Source: Clavaria fumosa (lineage: Eukaryota; Basidiomycota; Agaricomycetes; Agaricales; Clavariaceae). From it: DNA of 64,000 nt. This document shows, piece by piece, positions 53,427 through 64,000 of the stretch. Every line of letters starts with the position of its first letter. The stretch's first letter is position 1. Both the position numbers and the translations under genes were made by a program. The DNA lies in the NCBI GenBank assembly GCA_951802425.1, contig OX637794.1:3906001-3970000 (forward strand), given 5' to 3'. The notes under the pieces were generated by a model. That model ran no database searches. It was given only the letters and a program-made list of their open reading frames with translations, and was not told where the DNA came from.

Positions 53427-54053
53427 TTAAGGCTGGGCATCCTGACCAGCTAGCTTGGCCTTGTCAGGGTGGGAGAGGAAGAAGTCCCGGAGAAGCAATG
53501 TTAAGTTAGTGAGGTTCCTACGGGGCTCCCAAGTGTTTTCCTCCACTGGATATCCCAACCACTTCACCAAGTACTTCACCCCATGTCCCACCTTCTTAAC
53601 ATCAAGGATCACCTCCACATCATACTCCAGGTGGTCATCATCAATTGTAGGGGGTGGAGGGGGAGGCAGGTTCTGAGAAGGGAAGGAAGGGGGGTGGTAT
53701 GGTGTCAACAGCAACTCATTGAAGACCTGATGGATGCGCCAGGCCCGAGGGAGCTTGAGGTGATACCCAGCAGGTCCCACCTTCTCCTCAACTGCAAAGG
53801 GGCCTGCTCTCTTGTTGTCAAGCTTTATACAGGGCCGGTCCATCTTCAAGTTTCTAGTATCCAGCCAGACCAGATCTCCCTCAGAGTACTCCCAACTTGG
53901 GTGTTTCCCCTTATTGTAGCTCTTCTTCATCGCTGCCACCGCTTTCTCCATTGCCTCCTTGGCTGCTCTTTGGGACTCTGTGAGCTTAGCCATCCACTTG
54001 TCCACTGCCGGGTTCACCTCAGAAGGTGGCCAGAGCCCCCCATTCCATGGGTG
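53427..54053 (-). pseudogene. Ty3-C3 integrase tail and chromodomain
   Basis: NPAVDKWMAKLTESQRAAKE, DLVWLDTRNLKMDRPCIKLD, HQVFNELLLTPYHPPSFP and a chromodomain (EYDVEVILDVKKVGHGVKYL). It is separated from the integrase core by the TGA that replaces Trp (YG-stop-HPW, about 54053), the same lesion as in C1 at 18612. Confidence 0.9.
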
Positions 54054-55133
54054 TCATCCATAATCGAGGAAGAAAGGTGTCTGTCCTGTCACTGAGTGCT
54101 CACGATTATTAAGAGCAAACTCCGCAGTGGACAACCATTCAGCCCAGTCATCCTGGAGATGGTCCACGTAAGCCTGGAGATAGATCTCCATCTCCTGGTT
54201 CGCCCATTCCATCTGTCCATCAGTCTGTGGATGAAAGGCAGTACTTGGATTTGCCTTTACCCGGATCATGGAGTAGAACTCCTTCATGAAGCAGGACACG
54301 AACTGGGACCCCCAGTCACTCACAACCTTGTGAGGGACTCCATGGTCACAAAACACTCGATCCCGGAGGAGACGTGCCACTCCAAGTCCTGTGAGGTCGA
54401 GCCCGATCGCTTCAAGCAGTGTCCATTTCATGAATTTGTCAACAATAACAAGGATGGCATTATGTCCATGGGAGAGGGGGAGGGGACCAACTATGTCCCA
54501 TGAGATCACCGACCAGGGACCATTGGGCACCAGATGGGGGTGCAGTGGGGCAGCATGCTTGGTACGGTTGGGCTTTGTCCGCTGGCATGTCTCACACCCC
54601 TGGGCATACCGATCCGCATCTTTTACCATGTCCAGCCACCAATAACCCTTCACTAGTGCTGCTCTCAACTTCTGGGGCCCAGGGTGTCCAGCAGTGGGGA
54701 GGTCATGCTCAAACTCGAGAATGGCCTCACGAGCTCCTAGGGGGACCCAAGTGACTATCCCCTTTCGCCAGAGTCCAGCACGATCTCGTGTCCACTCATC
54801 ATCAAGCTCCTCCGGCTTCTGTATGTGTACCGCGCTATTTTTCTGGAGTAGCGTCTCTATTTCCAATGTGAATGACACACGGACTTCCGTTTCTGGGAAA
54901 ACCTGCACCAGTGCATCCTCCTCCACCATCTCTCCATAGTCCGGTCTCTGGGAGAGTGCATCTGCCTTTGTATTCAACTTGCCAGTGCGATACTTTATCT
55001 CAAAGTCAAAGCACTGGAGCTCTCCAACCCAACGAACCTGCCTTGGCTTCAACTTCTGGGGCTTCCGGAAGTACTGGAGGTTTGCATGGTCTGTCCAGAT
55101 CTCGATCGTCTCCTCTGCTCCAATGAGGTATGC
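54054..55133 (-). pseudogene. Ty3-C3 RNase H end and integrase core
   Basis: RNase H end (FEIKYRTGKLNTKADALSQR), zinc finger (GYWWLDMVKDADRYAQGCET), then a core with SWDIVGPLPLSHGHN, VVSDWGSQFVSCFMKEF and MEWANQEMEIYL. Like C1 it has DW for DG and MEWAN for TERAN, so these changes belong to the family and not to one copy. Confidence 0.9.
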
Positions 55134-56382
55134 TCACCACTCGCGAAGTGCCCGAATCACAGCCAAGAACTCCTTGTCGTACACATTGTAGTTCTTCTCA
55201 GCTGCAGTGAGGGCCTTGGAGATATAGTCAACAACTCTCCAGGTTCCATCCATCTGCTGCTGCAAGAGCACTCCACCAGTTGCCAGGTTGCTTGCATCTG
55301 TCTCTACCTTCCATCTCCCTTTGTCCTGAGGCAGAGCCAAGACTGGGGCCAATACGAGTGCCTGGCGGAGATCTTGGAAGGCTGCTTCCTCCTCCTCCTC
55401 CCATTTCCATGGAACATTCCCAGTCAGCCGGAAGAGTGGCTTTGCCCAGGCAGAAAGATTCGGGATGTGCCAGCGGAGGTAGTTCAACATCCCATTGAAC
55501 CTCTGGACATCCTTCACATTCCTAGGACATGGCCAATCTTGGACTGCTGCACCCTTGGCTGGGTCATGCTCTAGCTGGTTGTGAGAGATCTTCATCCCCA
55601 GGAAGATGATCTCACTCTTCTCAAACTTGCATTTACTGAGTTTGAGACACAACCCATTCTCTCCAAACTTCCTCAAGACCTGATCCATCCAATACCAGTG
55701 TGTTGCCAAATCCTCTGCAAACATAATCACATCATCCACATAAGCCCGGACATGTCCTCCCACAATCTCCTCCCTCAACACATGATTCATGAAGCGCTGG
55801 AAGGTGGCAGGTGCATTCTGCAGTCCAAACCACATGACAGCTGGTTCGAAGAGTCCACAGGGTGTCAGGAAGGCACAGCGGTGCTGGTGCTTGGGCCAGA
55901 CCTGCATAGACAGGAAACCTCCCTTTGCATCAATCTTAGAGCATATCAACACTCCTTTAAGCACATCCACTGTGTCTTGGATGTGGGGGAGGGGGTACTT
56001 GTCCTTGATCAGGTGTGCATTCAGCCTTGAGTAGTTGATAATTGGCTGCAGCTTGCCCTTCTCATGTTTGAAGAAGAAGGGGCTGGCATATGGGGATTTT
56101 GAGGGCCGGATTCATTCAGAAGCAAGCTGCTTGTCCACCCAATGGTTCATCTCCACCATCTCCTCCCTCGTCAGTGAGTATAGCTTGGAAGAGAGGTGCT
56201 CAGGGTCCTTTTTGAACTCGATCTTAATATCAAAGTCTGGCCAGGAGTGGGGAAGTTCATCCCACTTCGCTTCACTAAAAACTGAAGGGTAGTGGCTGGG
56301 CCAATCAGGGGTAGGGCCAGAGAAAATGGGTGTCTGGAATACTTGTGGATGTGAGGGTACTTGTTTTTGGGGGTGTAGGGGC
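55134..56382 (-). pseudogene. Ty3-C3 reverse transcriptase
   Basis: AYVDDVIMFAEDLATH, LKLSKCKFEKSEIIFLGM, VQRFNGMLNYLRWHIPNLSA and VETDASNLATGGVLL. Stops at about 55132 (within the trp/arg-rich LREW motif) and 55971 and frame changes at 55970-56300 break it. Confidence 0.88.
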
Positions 56383-57305
56383 TCAAGGGGATGGGGAACA
56401 CTGTGGGGGGCAGTGGGTAAGGCTCAGCTCTGCCTTCTTCCAGTCAATGTCAGGGTTGTGTTGCTTGAGCCAGTCATGCCCAAGGATGATCTTGTGGGTT
56501 TGGATCTTCCCTAGCAGGAAGTGGATCCATTCACGATGGTCACCCATCATCACCAGCAGCTCAATTCCATACCAGATTTTACCCTCTCTATTTTGTGACC
56601 CATCCACATTGTACATCATGATTGGGTTCAGCAGGGGAGATAGTTCCAGTCCTGCTCTTCTTGCCCACTCCAAGTCCATGAAGCAGTTGGTGCATCCTGA
56701 GTTGACAAGGGCCTTTGTCATAGCCCCCTTGCCAGTGCTGAAAGCCTCCAAGTGCACCTGGATGGCTAGCTCTTGTGGCACATGTTTCCGCACTTCTGGC
56801 TGCACCCTGGTTAGGTGCTCTGCCAGTCCCACTTCCTCCTTCACCTCAGCCCCAATTCAGGCATGTCTCCGCTGCAAGATAGTATATCGGGGTATACTTG
56901 CAGCAGGCACAGGGATGGAAAGGGGGCTGGCACAGTTCTTCTCCCCAGTGGGAGTCCTCCTCTCTCTCTCTCATACAGCTCTATGCAGGCTCAGAGCTGT
57001 GCAATCTCTTTCTCATATCCCTCTGCCATTTGGGGGGCACATGGTACTGCACGGGTTTGGGCCCTTGGGACCTGCAGATGCGTATCAGGCAGGGGGCAGA
57101 ATCGGACAGCCTGGCCAGTCTGGTGGCATCGGAAACAGCATCTCTCATCAGCAGGGGCCCATCCTCAGTCCATGGCCACATCCGGAGGGTGCAAGAGAGT
57201 CATGGCAGGTCGCACAAAGGTTGCAGCGGGTTGCGCAGAGGTCATGAAAGGTCACACAGGGGTCATGATGGGTCACAGTGTCCGTTCCGTGAGTATCCCA
57301 TCCAG
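56383..57305 (-). pseudogene. Ty3-C3 knuckle and protease
   Basis: Protease ALVNSGCTNCFMDLEWARR: the active-site DSG has become NSG (Asp to Asn), another G to A change. GHDWLKQHNPDIDWKK follows. Upstream, the TGA before IGAEVKEEV is shared with C1. The knuckle reads CHQTGQAVRFCP, with His replaced by Gln in GHA. Confidence 0.85.
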
Positions 57306-57829
57306 TCACCTTTGCTGGGCATCAAGTCTTTCTGCCAGCACTTTCCATCCTCCATAAGTCTCTGGCATCGGGGAGACACCACAGATTCTCTCCACCAACC
57401 TCCTACTCAGGTTCAACTCCAGCCAATGGACTAGGACTCCTGAGTCCTTCTCTGCACTCAACTCCACTCGACAGACCAGTGTCTTGAACCTCACAAAGAA
57501 CTCCAGTGCTGTCATGGCACCCTGTTTCAACCCAGCAATATCTGCAAGGGCTGTTGCACAGTCGTTCAGGTCATCGAATGCTCACTTCATCTCCTCCACA
57601 AACTCTGCCCAGTTCTGGCCTCACCACTACCCAGGATCTCTTCCGCCTTCAGATTCGCCCATTCTGCAGCGAATCCATCTCCAACAATTTTGCTCAGAGC
57701 AAAGAGGACCTTCACCAGGTCCACAGCATAGGTAGTTGGGTTCACCATAAACAGGAGGTGAAGGGATCGGAGGAACATACAGAAGTTCCTTTTCTGCCCA
57801 TCAAAGGGGGCAACAGCTAGGTCCAGCAT
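57306..57829 (-). pseudogene. Ty3-C3 gag
   Basis: Starts MLDLAVAPFDGQKRNFCMFL and keeps the Arg codon (FLRSLHLLFMVN) that is TGA in C1. AAEWANLKAEEILGSGEART follows, then a frame shift near 57610 and FFVRFKTLVCRVELSAEKD. Confidence 0.88.
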
Positions 57830-58407
57830 TCTATAACACTGTAAAATAAAATTCCAGGCCTTCAGCACTCAGGATTTCTTTGATCTCTTAACAGTCCTGT
57901 CCTCTCAGGCTGCTCTTCTAGGTACTTATGTACCTATAGAACTCTTATTCTATGAAACTATTGCTAGCATGGGGCCCAAATGGTGTCCCAGGTGGTCGCT
58001 CCACAACTCTTAATGAGTTGCCCATGCACCCTTCTGACAATGGTCACAGAGCAAGGGCCCTGTCCACTGGACCAGGAAACTACAGAAAGACTATGTAGAG
58101 GGCCTTTCCTTGCCCTGTACACTACACGATTCACTGGGAGAGGTATGGTGGCTGTAAAATAAAGTTCCGGGCCTTGGGCACTCAGTATCACTTGGGGAGG
58201 GTCACAGTAGACTTCCTCCAGGTCTGGTCATGTGTATCTACACACAGTGAAAAATTTCGTGCAGTTCTGTTACACATCGCAGGCAGGGTAAAGAAGAAGA
58301 GGATGATAGGGGCTGAGCTGTGACAACATGTCACAGTTTGAGATTAAGGGTCCAGGCTAGCTGGGTTAGGACACAGGGCTAGGGTGGACAGGTGGATCTT
58401 AGTATTA

Positions 58408-58699
58408 TATCAGACTGGGTCTCACACAACTTAAGGGTAAGGTCATGACAACAATACTAAGATAAGGGGAAAGAGTACAAAAATGGAAACAACGTAGTAT
58501 ACATGTATATAGTGAGAGCTTCGGCATTTGCCGGTGTTCCCATGCTCAGACCTCTCGGATCACGTGATGTGCCCAAGCCCAAGTCATGTGATCTCGATTA
58601 TGTAATCCTCCACCACAGGTCATGTGACCTTCCAACTATCTTCTCTAGTTTCTCCATGACTCCTGTTTTTTGGGATGGCTTAGGTAAGCAATCCTAACA
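58408..58699 (-). repeat. Ty3-C3 5' LTR
   Basis: 292 bp from tatcagactggg to aatcctaaca, aligning with the C1 LTR with several small insertions and deletions. The leader (57830-58407) contains the same gtgcccaaggcc(c/t)(g/a)gaac words as C1 and C2. Confidence 0.9.
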
Positions 58700-59299
58700 C
58701 ACTTGCAGCTGAGCTACAGGGTTGTGAACTTGCTGGTGTGAGTCTAGCACCACTCTGATGTTGTGGGGCAGCCCCAATCATGATCAGGCCTCGATCAGGT
58801 GATTGAGGACCAACAGGTCAGCTCAATTCCCACATAGGAAGGGGCAGCAATCAGCACTGATGGCTGATGCTGCTGCATTGCCAGATTAGGAGTGCTCATC
58901 CTTACAAGCAGACTGTGCACCTGCAACCTTTGCGTGCAGTCCCTTGGCTCTCCCCTCATCCCCCTTTGTACTAGGTGTTACTATGTATCTGGCATAGAGT
59001 ACAGTTGAAACACATGCCAAATAGGGCTAGTACACTTAAATATGACTAGTCTGGGGGAGATAAGAGGAAGCAGAGGAAGTATAGATGAGATAACAACATG
59101 ATCAAGGCCAGGAACATTGCAGAAAGTCATGGAACATCATAGAAGTGATCAGGGGTGGTTGTGGGGTCCTTCCCCATAATCCCCAAGAAATGAGTCATCA
59201 TGACTCATTTTGATTATTTTTAGAATATGTAGAACCCTCAAGAAGGAATATCTCAGTGAAGACGTGAGACAAAATTATGATCTTATCTGATATGTAAAG
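58700..59299. other. No gene recognised
   Basis: AT-rich; only short frames. Ends in a short segment that passes into the C-family fragment at 59300. Confidence 0.4.
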
Positions 59300-59478
59300 C
59301 CACTGAATTCTCCTTAATGGCAAAGGGTCCTGCTTGCTTATGCTCAAGCTTCTTGGAGGGCCAGTCCATTTTCAGGTTCCAGGTATCCAGCCAAGCCAGG
59401 TCTCCTTTAGAGTACTCATGGCTTGGGCACTGTAGCTTTTCTTCATTGCTGCTGCCACTTTCTCCATCACCTCCTTGG
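59300..59478 (-). pseudogene. C-family integrase-tail fragment
   Basis: Minus strand: KEVMEKVAAAMKKSY, then a frame-shifted WLDTWNLKMDWPSKKL-like segment matching C1 at 18710-18860. It abuts the next LTR directly, so that LTR element seems to have inserted into an older C-family copy. Confidence 0.7.
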
Positions 59479-59776
59479 TATCAGACTCAGTCTCACACAC
59501 TTAATTGTAAGGTTGATGATGATGATACTAACATAAGGGGAAAAGGGTACAAGACAGAAAGAGATGTAGTATATATAGCAGATGGTTCAGGTGCTGCCAG
59601 CATTCCCATGCTTGGACCCCATGCATCACATGACGCGCCAAGGCCTGGGTCATGTGACCTGTCATTACATAATCTCTCAGCCACTCAGATCATGTGACTT
59701 GCCCACAATCTTCCCACAACTCAGTTGTGACCCTCTTTTGGCCTTTCTTGCAATGCTTATGTAAGTGATCCTGACA
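59479..59776 (-). repeat. Ty3-C4 3' LTR, diverged
   Basis: tatcagactcag to gatcctgaca, recognisable along its whole length against the C1 LTR but with many changes, including a lost tacgctt-region and altered E-box words. It is the most decayed C-family LTR here. Confidence 0.8.
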
Positions 59777-60359
59777 TCACCCCCCTCTCAAGGCTGGGCA
59801 TCTCAACCTCAACTTCACTTTGTTGGGGTTAGGGTGTGACATGGGTAAACCCATGGGTATCTCGATGCTGACCCGTACCCACACCCAGGATGTACCTGTA
59901 CCCATACCCAGCAGGTTTACCCATCAAAATGAGCCCTAGAACATTGAAAACAGACGAGAATTGAGTGACATATGCTTGAAACTGATTTCAGATTGTTATA
60001 AGCATATCTCAACCAATTCCTGTCCATTTTGGATGTTCTAGGGCTTATTTTAAGGCGCATGGGTAGCAGAATGCTTACCCGTACCTTACCCATACCCATA
60101 CCCGCCAGGAAACCCGTACCTGTGTCACACCCTAGTTGGGGTGTTGCTGGAAGAAGTCCTGGAGCAATAGCATTATGTTAGTAAGGTTCTGGTGAGGTTT
60201 CCATGTGTTCTCTTCTACTGGATACCCCAGCCACTTCACCAAGTACTTCACCCCATGTCCCACCTTTTTGACATCAAGGATTGTCTCAACATCATACTCC
60301 AAGTGGTCATCCTCAATTGTGGCTGGGGGAGGTGGTGGCACCCCCTTCAGTGTACCCAC
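59777..60359 (-). pseudogene. Ty3-C4 chromodomain, split by a hAT MITE
   Basis: EYDVETILDVKKVGHGVKYL and VKWLGYPVEENTWKP end at 60143. hAT-2 follows, and the C-terminal codons plus polypurine tract (gagaggggggtga) reappear at 59829-59777. Upstream of 60340 the element is lost. Confidence 0.85.
59830..60134. mobile_element. hAT-2: 305-bp MITE with perfect 8-bp target duplication
   Basis: Ends are inverted TAGGGTGTGACA (12 bp perfect). The flanks are GTTGGGGT at 59822-59829 and 60135-60142. Subterminal (a/t)cccgtaccc/gggta words occur many times in both directions. An inner inverted pair (gccctagaacatt ... gatgttctagggc) lets much of the element fold. No coding capacity. TIR and length differ from hAT-1. 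Confidence 0.92.
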
Positions 60360-61352
60360 CCCCTATCCAAAAGGCCTAGCCAATTTTGACTGATGCCCTT
60401 TTTATAGGCCCAGCCAATCATCAGCTGAGATAGAGTTGTATAGGCTCAGCCAATCAACTTGATATACCAAAGTCATGTTATGCATACACAGATCTCATGA
60501 TACTAATGATGCCCTTTCAAAAGAGCTAGCCAATGAACATTTTAGTAACCAGTGAAGAGGGCCTGAAGCACCCTATGCAAAACACTTCTCTCCTTACATG
60601 ACAAATAATATCAAAGAGGCTGGGGATGAAGCATATATAGAGTTTATGAAGCAAGAGGTCAGATATGCTATTTGATAGAAACATAAATTACAAGGTCATC
60701 ATCATCTGAGACACTGCATTAGTGTTAAATAAGACCTCACAACTTAATACAGCAGGGTGAAATAAAAAACCAATATGCCTTATAATAGGCTTCCAATAGG
60801 TTGGAGCAACTCAACCTCCAAACATGCAATAGAGCCACTATGAACTTAGGATGAAATGTGGTCTGTCAACTGATTCAGGAACATTATTCTTTAGCAAAGG
60901 ATGGACCTTTTGAACACCATGCAGCAAGCACTGTCTAGGACCTGATATGCCTTTGAATAGACTACAATATGGCAAGGCAGATGGCAAATTTGAGCCATTA
61001 TGATCTGTAATTAAATGTGGCAAGTGATGCAGGCAGTACCATTATCTGATATTCCCCAATTCATCATAAAAAGCCCCAAATATGCCATCCATCAGGGCAT
61101 ACTCCTTGTGATTATCTGGTATTTCTTAAAAAGGGCTAAACTATATGCACTACATGAGCACAGATTACAAAGAATTATTAGAATCTGGAGAGACTGACAT
61201 CCTGCACAATATGCACATATAGATATTCCATACTATGAATATGATCCTTACTGAATAAAGATATGCTTCACTATCTTATTGGGAGATGATTGTCAAACAG
61301 CTGTAAAATGGAACCTGTTCACATTTTATTGTACTACAACTGAAATCTATTT
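60360..61352. other. No gene recognised
   Basis: AT-rich sequence with repeated g(a/c)(c/t)cagccaatca-type words between 60380 and 60540 (ccaatca box-like). Only short frames. Confidence 0.4.
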
Positions 61353-62097
61353 TCAACCATTCCTCCTTGGTTGCAGTACCCATTTCTTCACATCCATGGA
61401 GGCCCTCTGTCTGGCCCTGGTTCTATATAGTGACTTGAACCTTTCCTCTTCCTTTTCACCACCTACCTGTCTCCTTTTCTGTAGGCTGGGTTCTGCCTTG
61501 TTATGGATGTCAACTACCACATGAGTGGCAGGATGATCACTGCTTTCTAGCCCAACCCCCTCAGCACCATCACACTGTTCAATATCCACCTGCTTCCACA
61601 GACTGGATTCTTCTGCATCAGTGGTTGGGGGAACAGAAGCATTGACCCCATCATCACTCTGCCCATCATTATCTGACTCCTGTGAGCCAGATTCCTCACT
61701 TTGTACAATTAAAATGTGCATTGATGATAATGATGACATAACACTCACTCAGTACTGATATAGACACACCCTTCTTGTGCCTGCCCCTTCTTGAGAGACA
61801 GCCTCTTCACCCTGTTGTCAGATGACAATGAAGGTTCTTGTTCAGATCCTTGGTGATGGCTGACCAGTTGCCTTGATGCCTTCCCTCTTAGATGCTGTGG
61901 AAGGACATGCTGAAACTGGAATATCTTTTGGCCAAGTGTCTGATGATGACAGAGAAAATCACAGAGGTGCCTGACATCCACATAGTTCATTTTTGAAGGC
62001 TCCTGGATTTGCAAGCCATCTGGAAGATATTCCTTTGAGATGAATTTGTGTGGCTGATCAGCTATCAAAAGCCAAGGAACAGCAACTTTCTTGTTTT
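61353..62097 (-). CDS. Unrecognised coding region cut by the C5 LTR
   Basis: Two minus-strand frames adjoin. The right one runs open from the LTR edge (62097) to 61745: KKVAVPWLLIADQPHKFISK, then EYLPDGLQIQEPSKMNYVDV and a His/Gln-rich part. The left one (61748-61353) is acidic and polar (EESGSQESDNDGQSDDGVN). A GT-AG intron could join them, but I could not fix it. The EPSKM segment has coding character. I do not recognise the family. Confidence 0.4.
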
Positions 62098-62387
62098 TAT
62101 CAGACTGGGTCTCACACAACTTAAATGTAAGGTCATGACAACAATACTAACATAAGGGGAAAAGAGTACAAAAAAGGAAAAGCAAAAGTACTTATAGCAA
62201 ACACTTTGGCACTTGCTGGCATTCCCATGCTCGGACCCTTGGATCATGTGATGTGCCCAGGCCACAGGTCATGTGATCTTATGATTATGTAATCTGACAC
62301 CAGCCACAGGTCATGTGACCTTCCAACAACCCTCCCCAGTTTCTCCACAACTCCTCTTTAGGATGGCTTATGTAAGCAATCCTAACA
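62098..62387 (-). repeat. Ty3-C5 3' LTR
   Basis: 290 bp, tatcagactggg to aatcctaaca; C-family. Confidence 0.9.
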
Positions 62388-62398
62388 TCACCCCCCTC

Positions 62399-63537
62399 TT
62401 AAGGCTGGGTGTCTTGACCTGCCAACTCTGCTTTGTCAGGGCATTGCCAGAAGAAGTCCTTGAGTGCCTGTGTGACATTAGTGAGGTTCCAGCAAGGCTC
62501 CCAAGTGTTCTCCTCAGCAGGGTACCCCAGCCACTTCACTAAGTACCTCACCCCATGCCCAACCTTCTTGACATCAAGGATCACCTCAATATCATACTCC
62601 AAGTGGTCATCCTCAATCGTAGCAGGAGGAGGTGGTGGAGGATTCTGAGAGGGGAAAGAGGGTGGATGGTACAGTGTCAACAACAGTTCATTGAACACTC
62701 GATGGATGCACCAGGCCCAAGGGAGCTTGAGGTGATACCTGGCAGGTCCCACCTTTTCCTCAACTGTGAAGGGGCCTGCATGTTTGTTGTCAAGCTTCTT
62801 AGATGGCTGGTCCATCTTTAAGTTCCTAGTGTCCAGCCAGACCAGATCTCCCTTGGAGTACCCCCCTGACTTGGGTGCTTCCCCTTATCATAGCTCTTCT
62901 TCATTGCCACTGCCACTTTCTCCATTGCCTCTTTGGCTGCTCTTTGGGATTCCATGAGCTTAGCCAGCCACTCATCTGCTGCTGGGTTCACCTCTGTGGG
63001 TGGGCAGAGTCTGCCATTCCATGGGTGCCAGCCATACTTGAGGAAGAAGGGTGTCTGCCCTGTTGCTGAGTTGCAGTTGTTAAGGGCGAATTCCACTGTC
63101 AACAACCACTCAGCCCAGTCATCCTGGAGGTAATCCACATAGGCCCAGAGGTAGATCTCCATCTCCTGGTTTGCCCACTCTGTCTGCCCATCATTCTGCA
63201 GGTGGAAGGCTGTGCTTGGGTTTGCTTTCACATGTATCATGGAGTAGAACTCCTTCATGAATCAAGACACAAACTGGGATCCCTGGTCACTCACAACCTT
63301 GTGTGGCACTCCATGGTCATGGAATACCTGGTCCTGGAGGAGGCATGCTGCTCCAAGTCCTGTGAGGTCAAGTCCAATCCCTTCCAGCAGTGTCCACTTT
63401 GTGAACTTGTTGACAATAACAAGGATGGCATTGTGTCTGCATGAGAGGGGGAGAGGCCCAATGATATCCCAAGTGATTACTGACCAGGGGCCATTGGGGA
63501 CAGGGTGTGGGTGGAGTGGGGCAGCACACTTTGTCAG
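62399..63537 (-). pseudogene. Ty3-C5 integrase and chromodomain
   Basis: Integrase ITWDIIGPLPLSCRHNAILV, VVSDQGSQFVS, FHLQNDGQTEWANQEMEIYL; tail MDQPSKKLDNKHAGPFTVEE; chromodomain EYDIEVILDVKKVGHGVRYL ending at 62399. This copy has QTEWAN where C1 and C3 have QMEWAN. A stop at about 63260 and a small insertion or deletion near 62865 disrupt it. Confidence 0.88.
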
Positions 63538-64000
63538 CAACTGGCCACCAGCTCTACTGGAGTTGCAGTGCAACTCAGTCATCAGGCATCGGAGTTGAGG
63601 TCAGGGGTATCAAACTCTATTGGCAACTACAAGGAGTCTACCTAAGGGACAGGAGCTGGTTGGGTATAGACCAGGTCAAAGACAGGGGAACTAGATGACT
63701 AAAGGACTGACTACTTATACTACTCAGATCTTATCTCCTTATCATGGTCCATGCAGTCAACTCTGCTTCTTTATCACCAGGCATGGGAACATGTGCCTAA
63801 GAAGCATGGTTGCTGACTGTCTGCAGTGCACACAGACCATGATGCCTTCCTAGTGTGGTCTTTCATCAGTCACAGAAGTCCTCTGTGGGAACTCCCTTAT
63901 TATCATCACTGCCTGTGATCTGGACCTCATGGAAGTTGGTCTGGTCATGTGTAGGCTTAAGTGCTAGTCTGGCGCTTATGGTAGTTGCCTCTTTTGGTGT
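63538..64000. other. No gene recognised
   Basis: Unrelated to the C-family sequence that ends at 63537. No long frame and no LTR signature inside the window. Confidence 0.4.

Larger units (their letters stand above)
53128..58699 (-). mobile_element. Ty3-C3: full-length C-family gypsy element
   Basis: LTRs 53128-53416 (289 bp) and 58408-58699 (292 bp) flank a body coded right to left, with a polypurine tract (aagagggggtga on the minus strand) at the 3' LTR. The flanks (catca before, cactt after) do not form a target duplication, so the ends may have been altered by recombination. The right LTR is clearly more diverged than the left. It shares at least two nonsense codons with C1. Confidence 0.9.
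62098..63537 (-). mobile_element. Ty3-C5: 3' part of a C-family element
   Basis: 3' LTR 62098-62387 and a polypurine tract, then chromodomain and integrase read right to left. The copy is cut at about 63537 inside the linker before the integrase core, beyond which the sequence is unrelated. It keeps the Trp codon (KYGWHPWNG) that is TGA in C1 and C3. Confidence 0.88.

Noticed and set aside
53123..58704. A target duplication for Ty3-C3
   Set aside because: catca and cactt do not match, and shifting the LTR ends by one or two bases does not help. The element is called on LTRs and content only.
59822..59845. Telomere-like ttggggttagggtg
   Set aside because: A single occurrence, explained by the GTTGGGGT duplication meeting the TAGGG end of the hAT MITE.

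Overview
This window looks like repeat-rich DNA from an agaricomycete (mushroom-forming basidiomycete) genome. The evidence is nested LTR retrotransposons of Ty3/gypsy (chromodomain) and Ty1/copia type, very short GT-AG introns (about 47-63 bp) in the few spliced genes, hAT and pogo-like DNA-transposon remains, and domain families typical of that class. No rRNA, tRNA, CRISPR array or bacterial operon is visible. Most coding capacity is decaying transposon sequence. The commonest lesion is CGA to TGA or another CpG to TpG change, as expected from methylation-linked deamination or a RIP-like process.

Layout. 1-187: end of an LTR. 569-5058: 5'-truncated copia element. 5.1-9.0 kb: retroelement scraps, simple repeats and a hairpin-forming inverted repeat. 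9198-9537: LTR with bZIP-type promoter sites, followed by an N-terminal retroelement reading frame. 10140-25494: Ty3-A, a gypsy element coded on the minus strand with two 842-bp LTRs. Inside its integrase sits Ty3-C1 (13930-19541), a complete plus-strand gypsy element with 289-bp LTRs and a perfect 5-bp target duplication (CGGTC). 25495-31260: an older plus-strand gypsy element, Ty3-D, with a partial minus-strand C-family copy (C2) in its pol and a solo LTR with a CAAAC duplication in its integrase tail. 31.3-35.5 kb: remains of a 2OG-Fe(II) dioxygenase (Tet/JBP-like), a pogo-like transposase and a PHD-finger-like gene. 35787-45289: Ty3-B, a complete minus-strand gypsy element (699-bp LTRs, AGGTT duplication) whose gag is split by an 842-bp solo LTR. 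46626-47591: non-autonomous hAT element carrying a fragment of a host SH3-domain gene. 48364-48695: second copy of the bZIP-site LTR. 49417-52546: a spliced, mostly intact P-loop NTPase gene, the best host-gene candidate. 53128-58699: C3, a full-length minus-strand C-family copy. 59.3-63.5 kb: truncated C-family copies, one split by a 305-bp hAT MITE with a perfect 8-bp duplication.

The most interesting system is shared by Ty3-A and Ty3-B. Each has, between the end of pol and the 3' LTR, an extra gene on the strand opposite to gag-pol (11142-12697 and 36619-37809). Both start about 130-160 bp inside the LTR and run convergently towards pol. Both have short spliceosomal introns at the same two phase-0 positions and encode an acidic Glu/Ala/Arg-rich coiled-coil region followed by an identical C-x2-C-x6-C-x7-C-x2-C-x6-C cluster. 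That spacing matches fungal Zn2Cys6 DNA-binding domains. Being antisense to the genomic RNA, the introns would survive retrotransposition. I infer an element-encoded nuclear or chromatin factor; its function is unknown.
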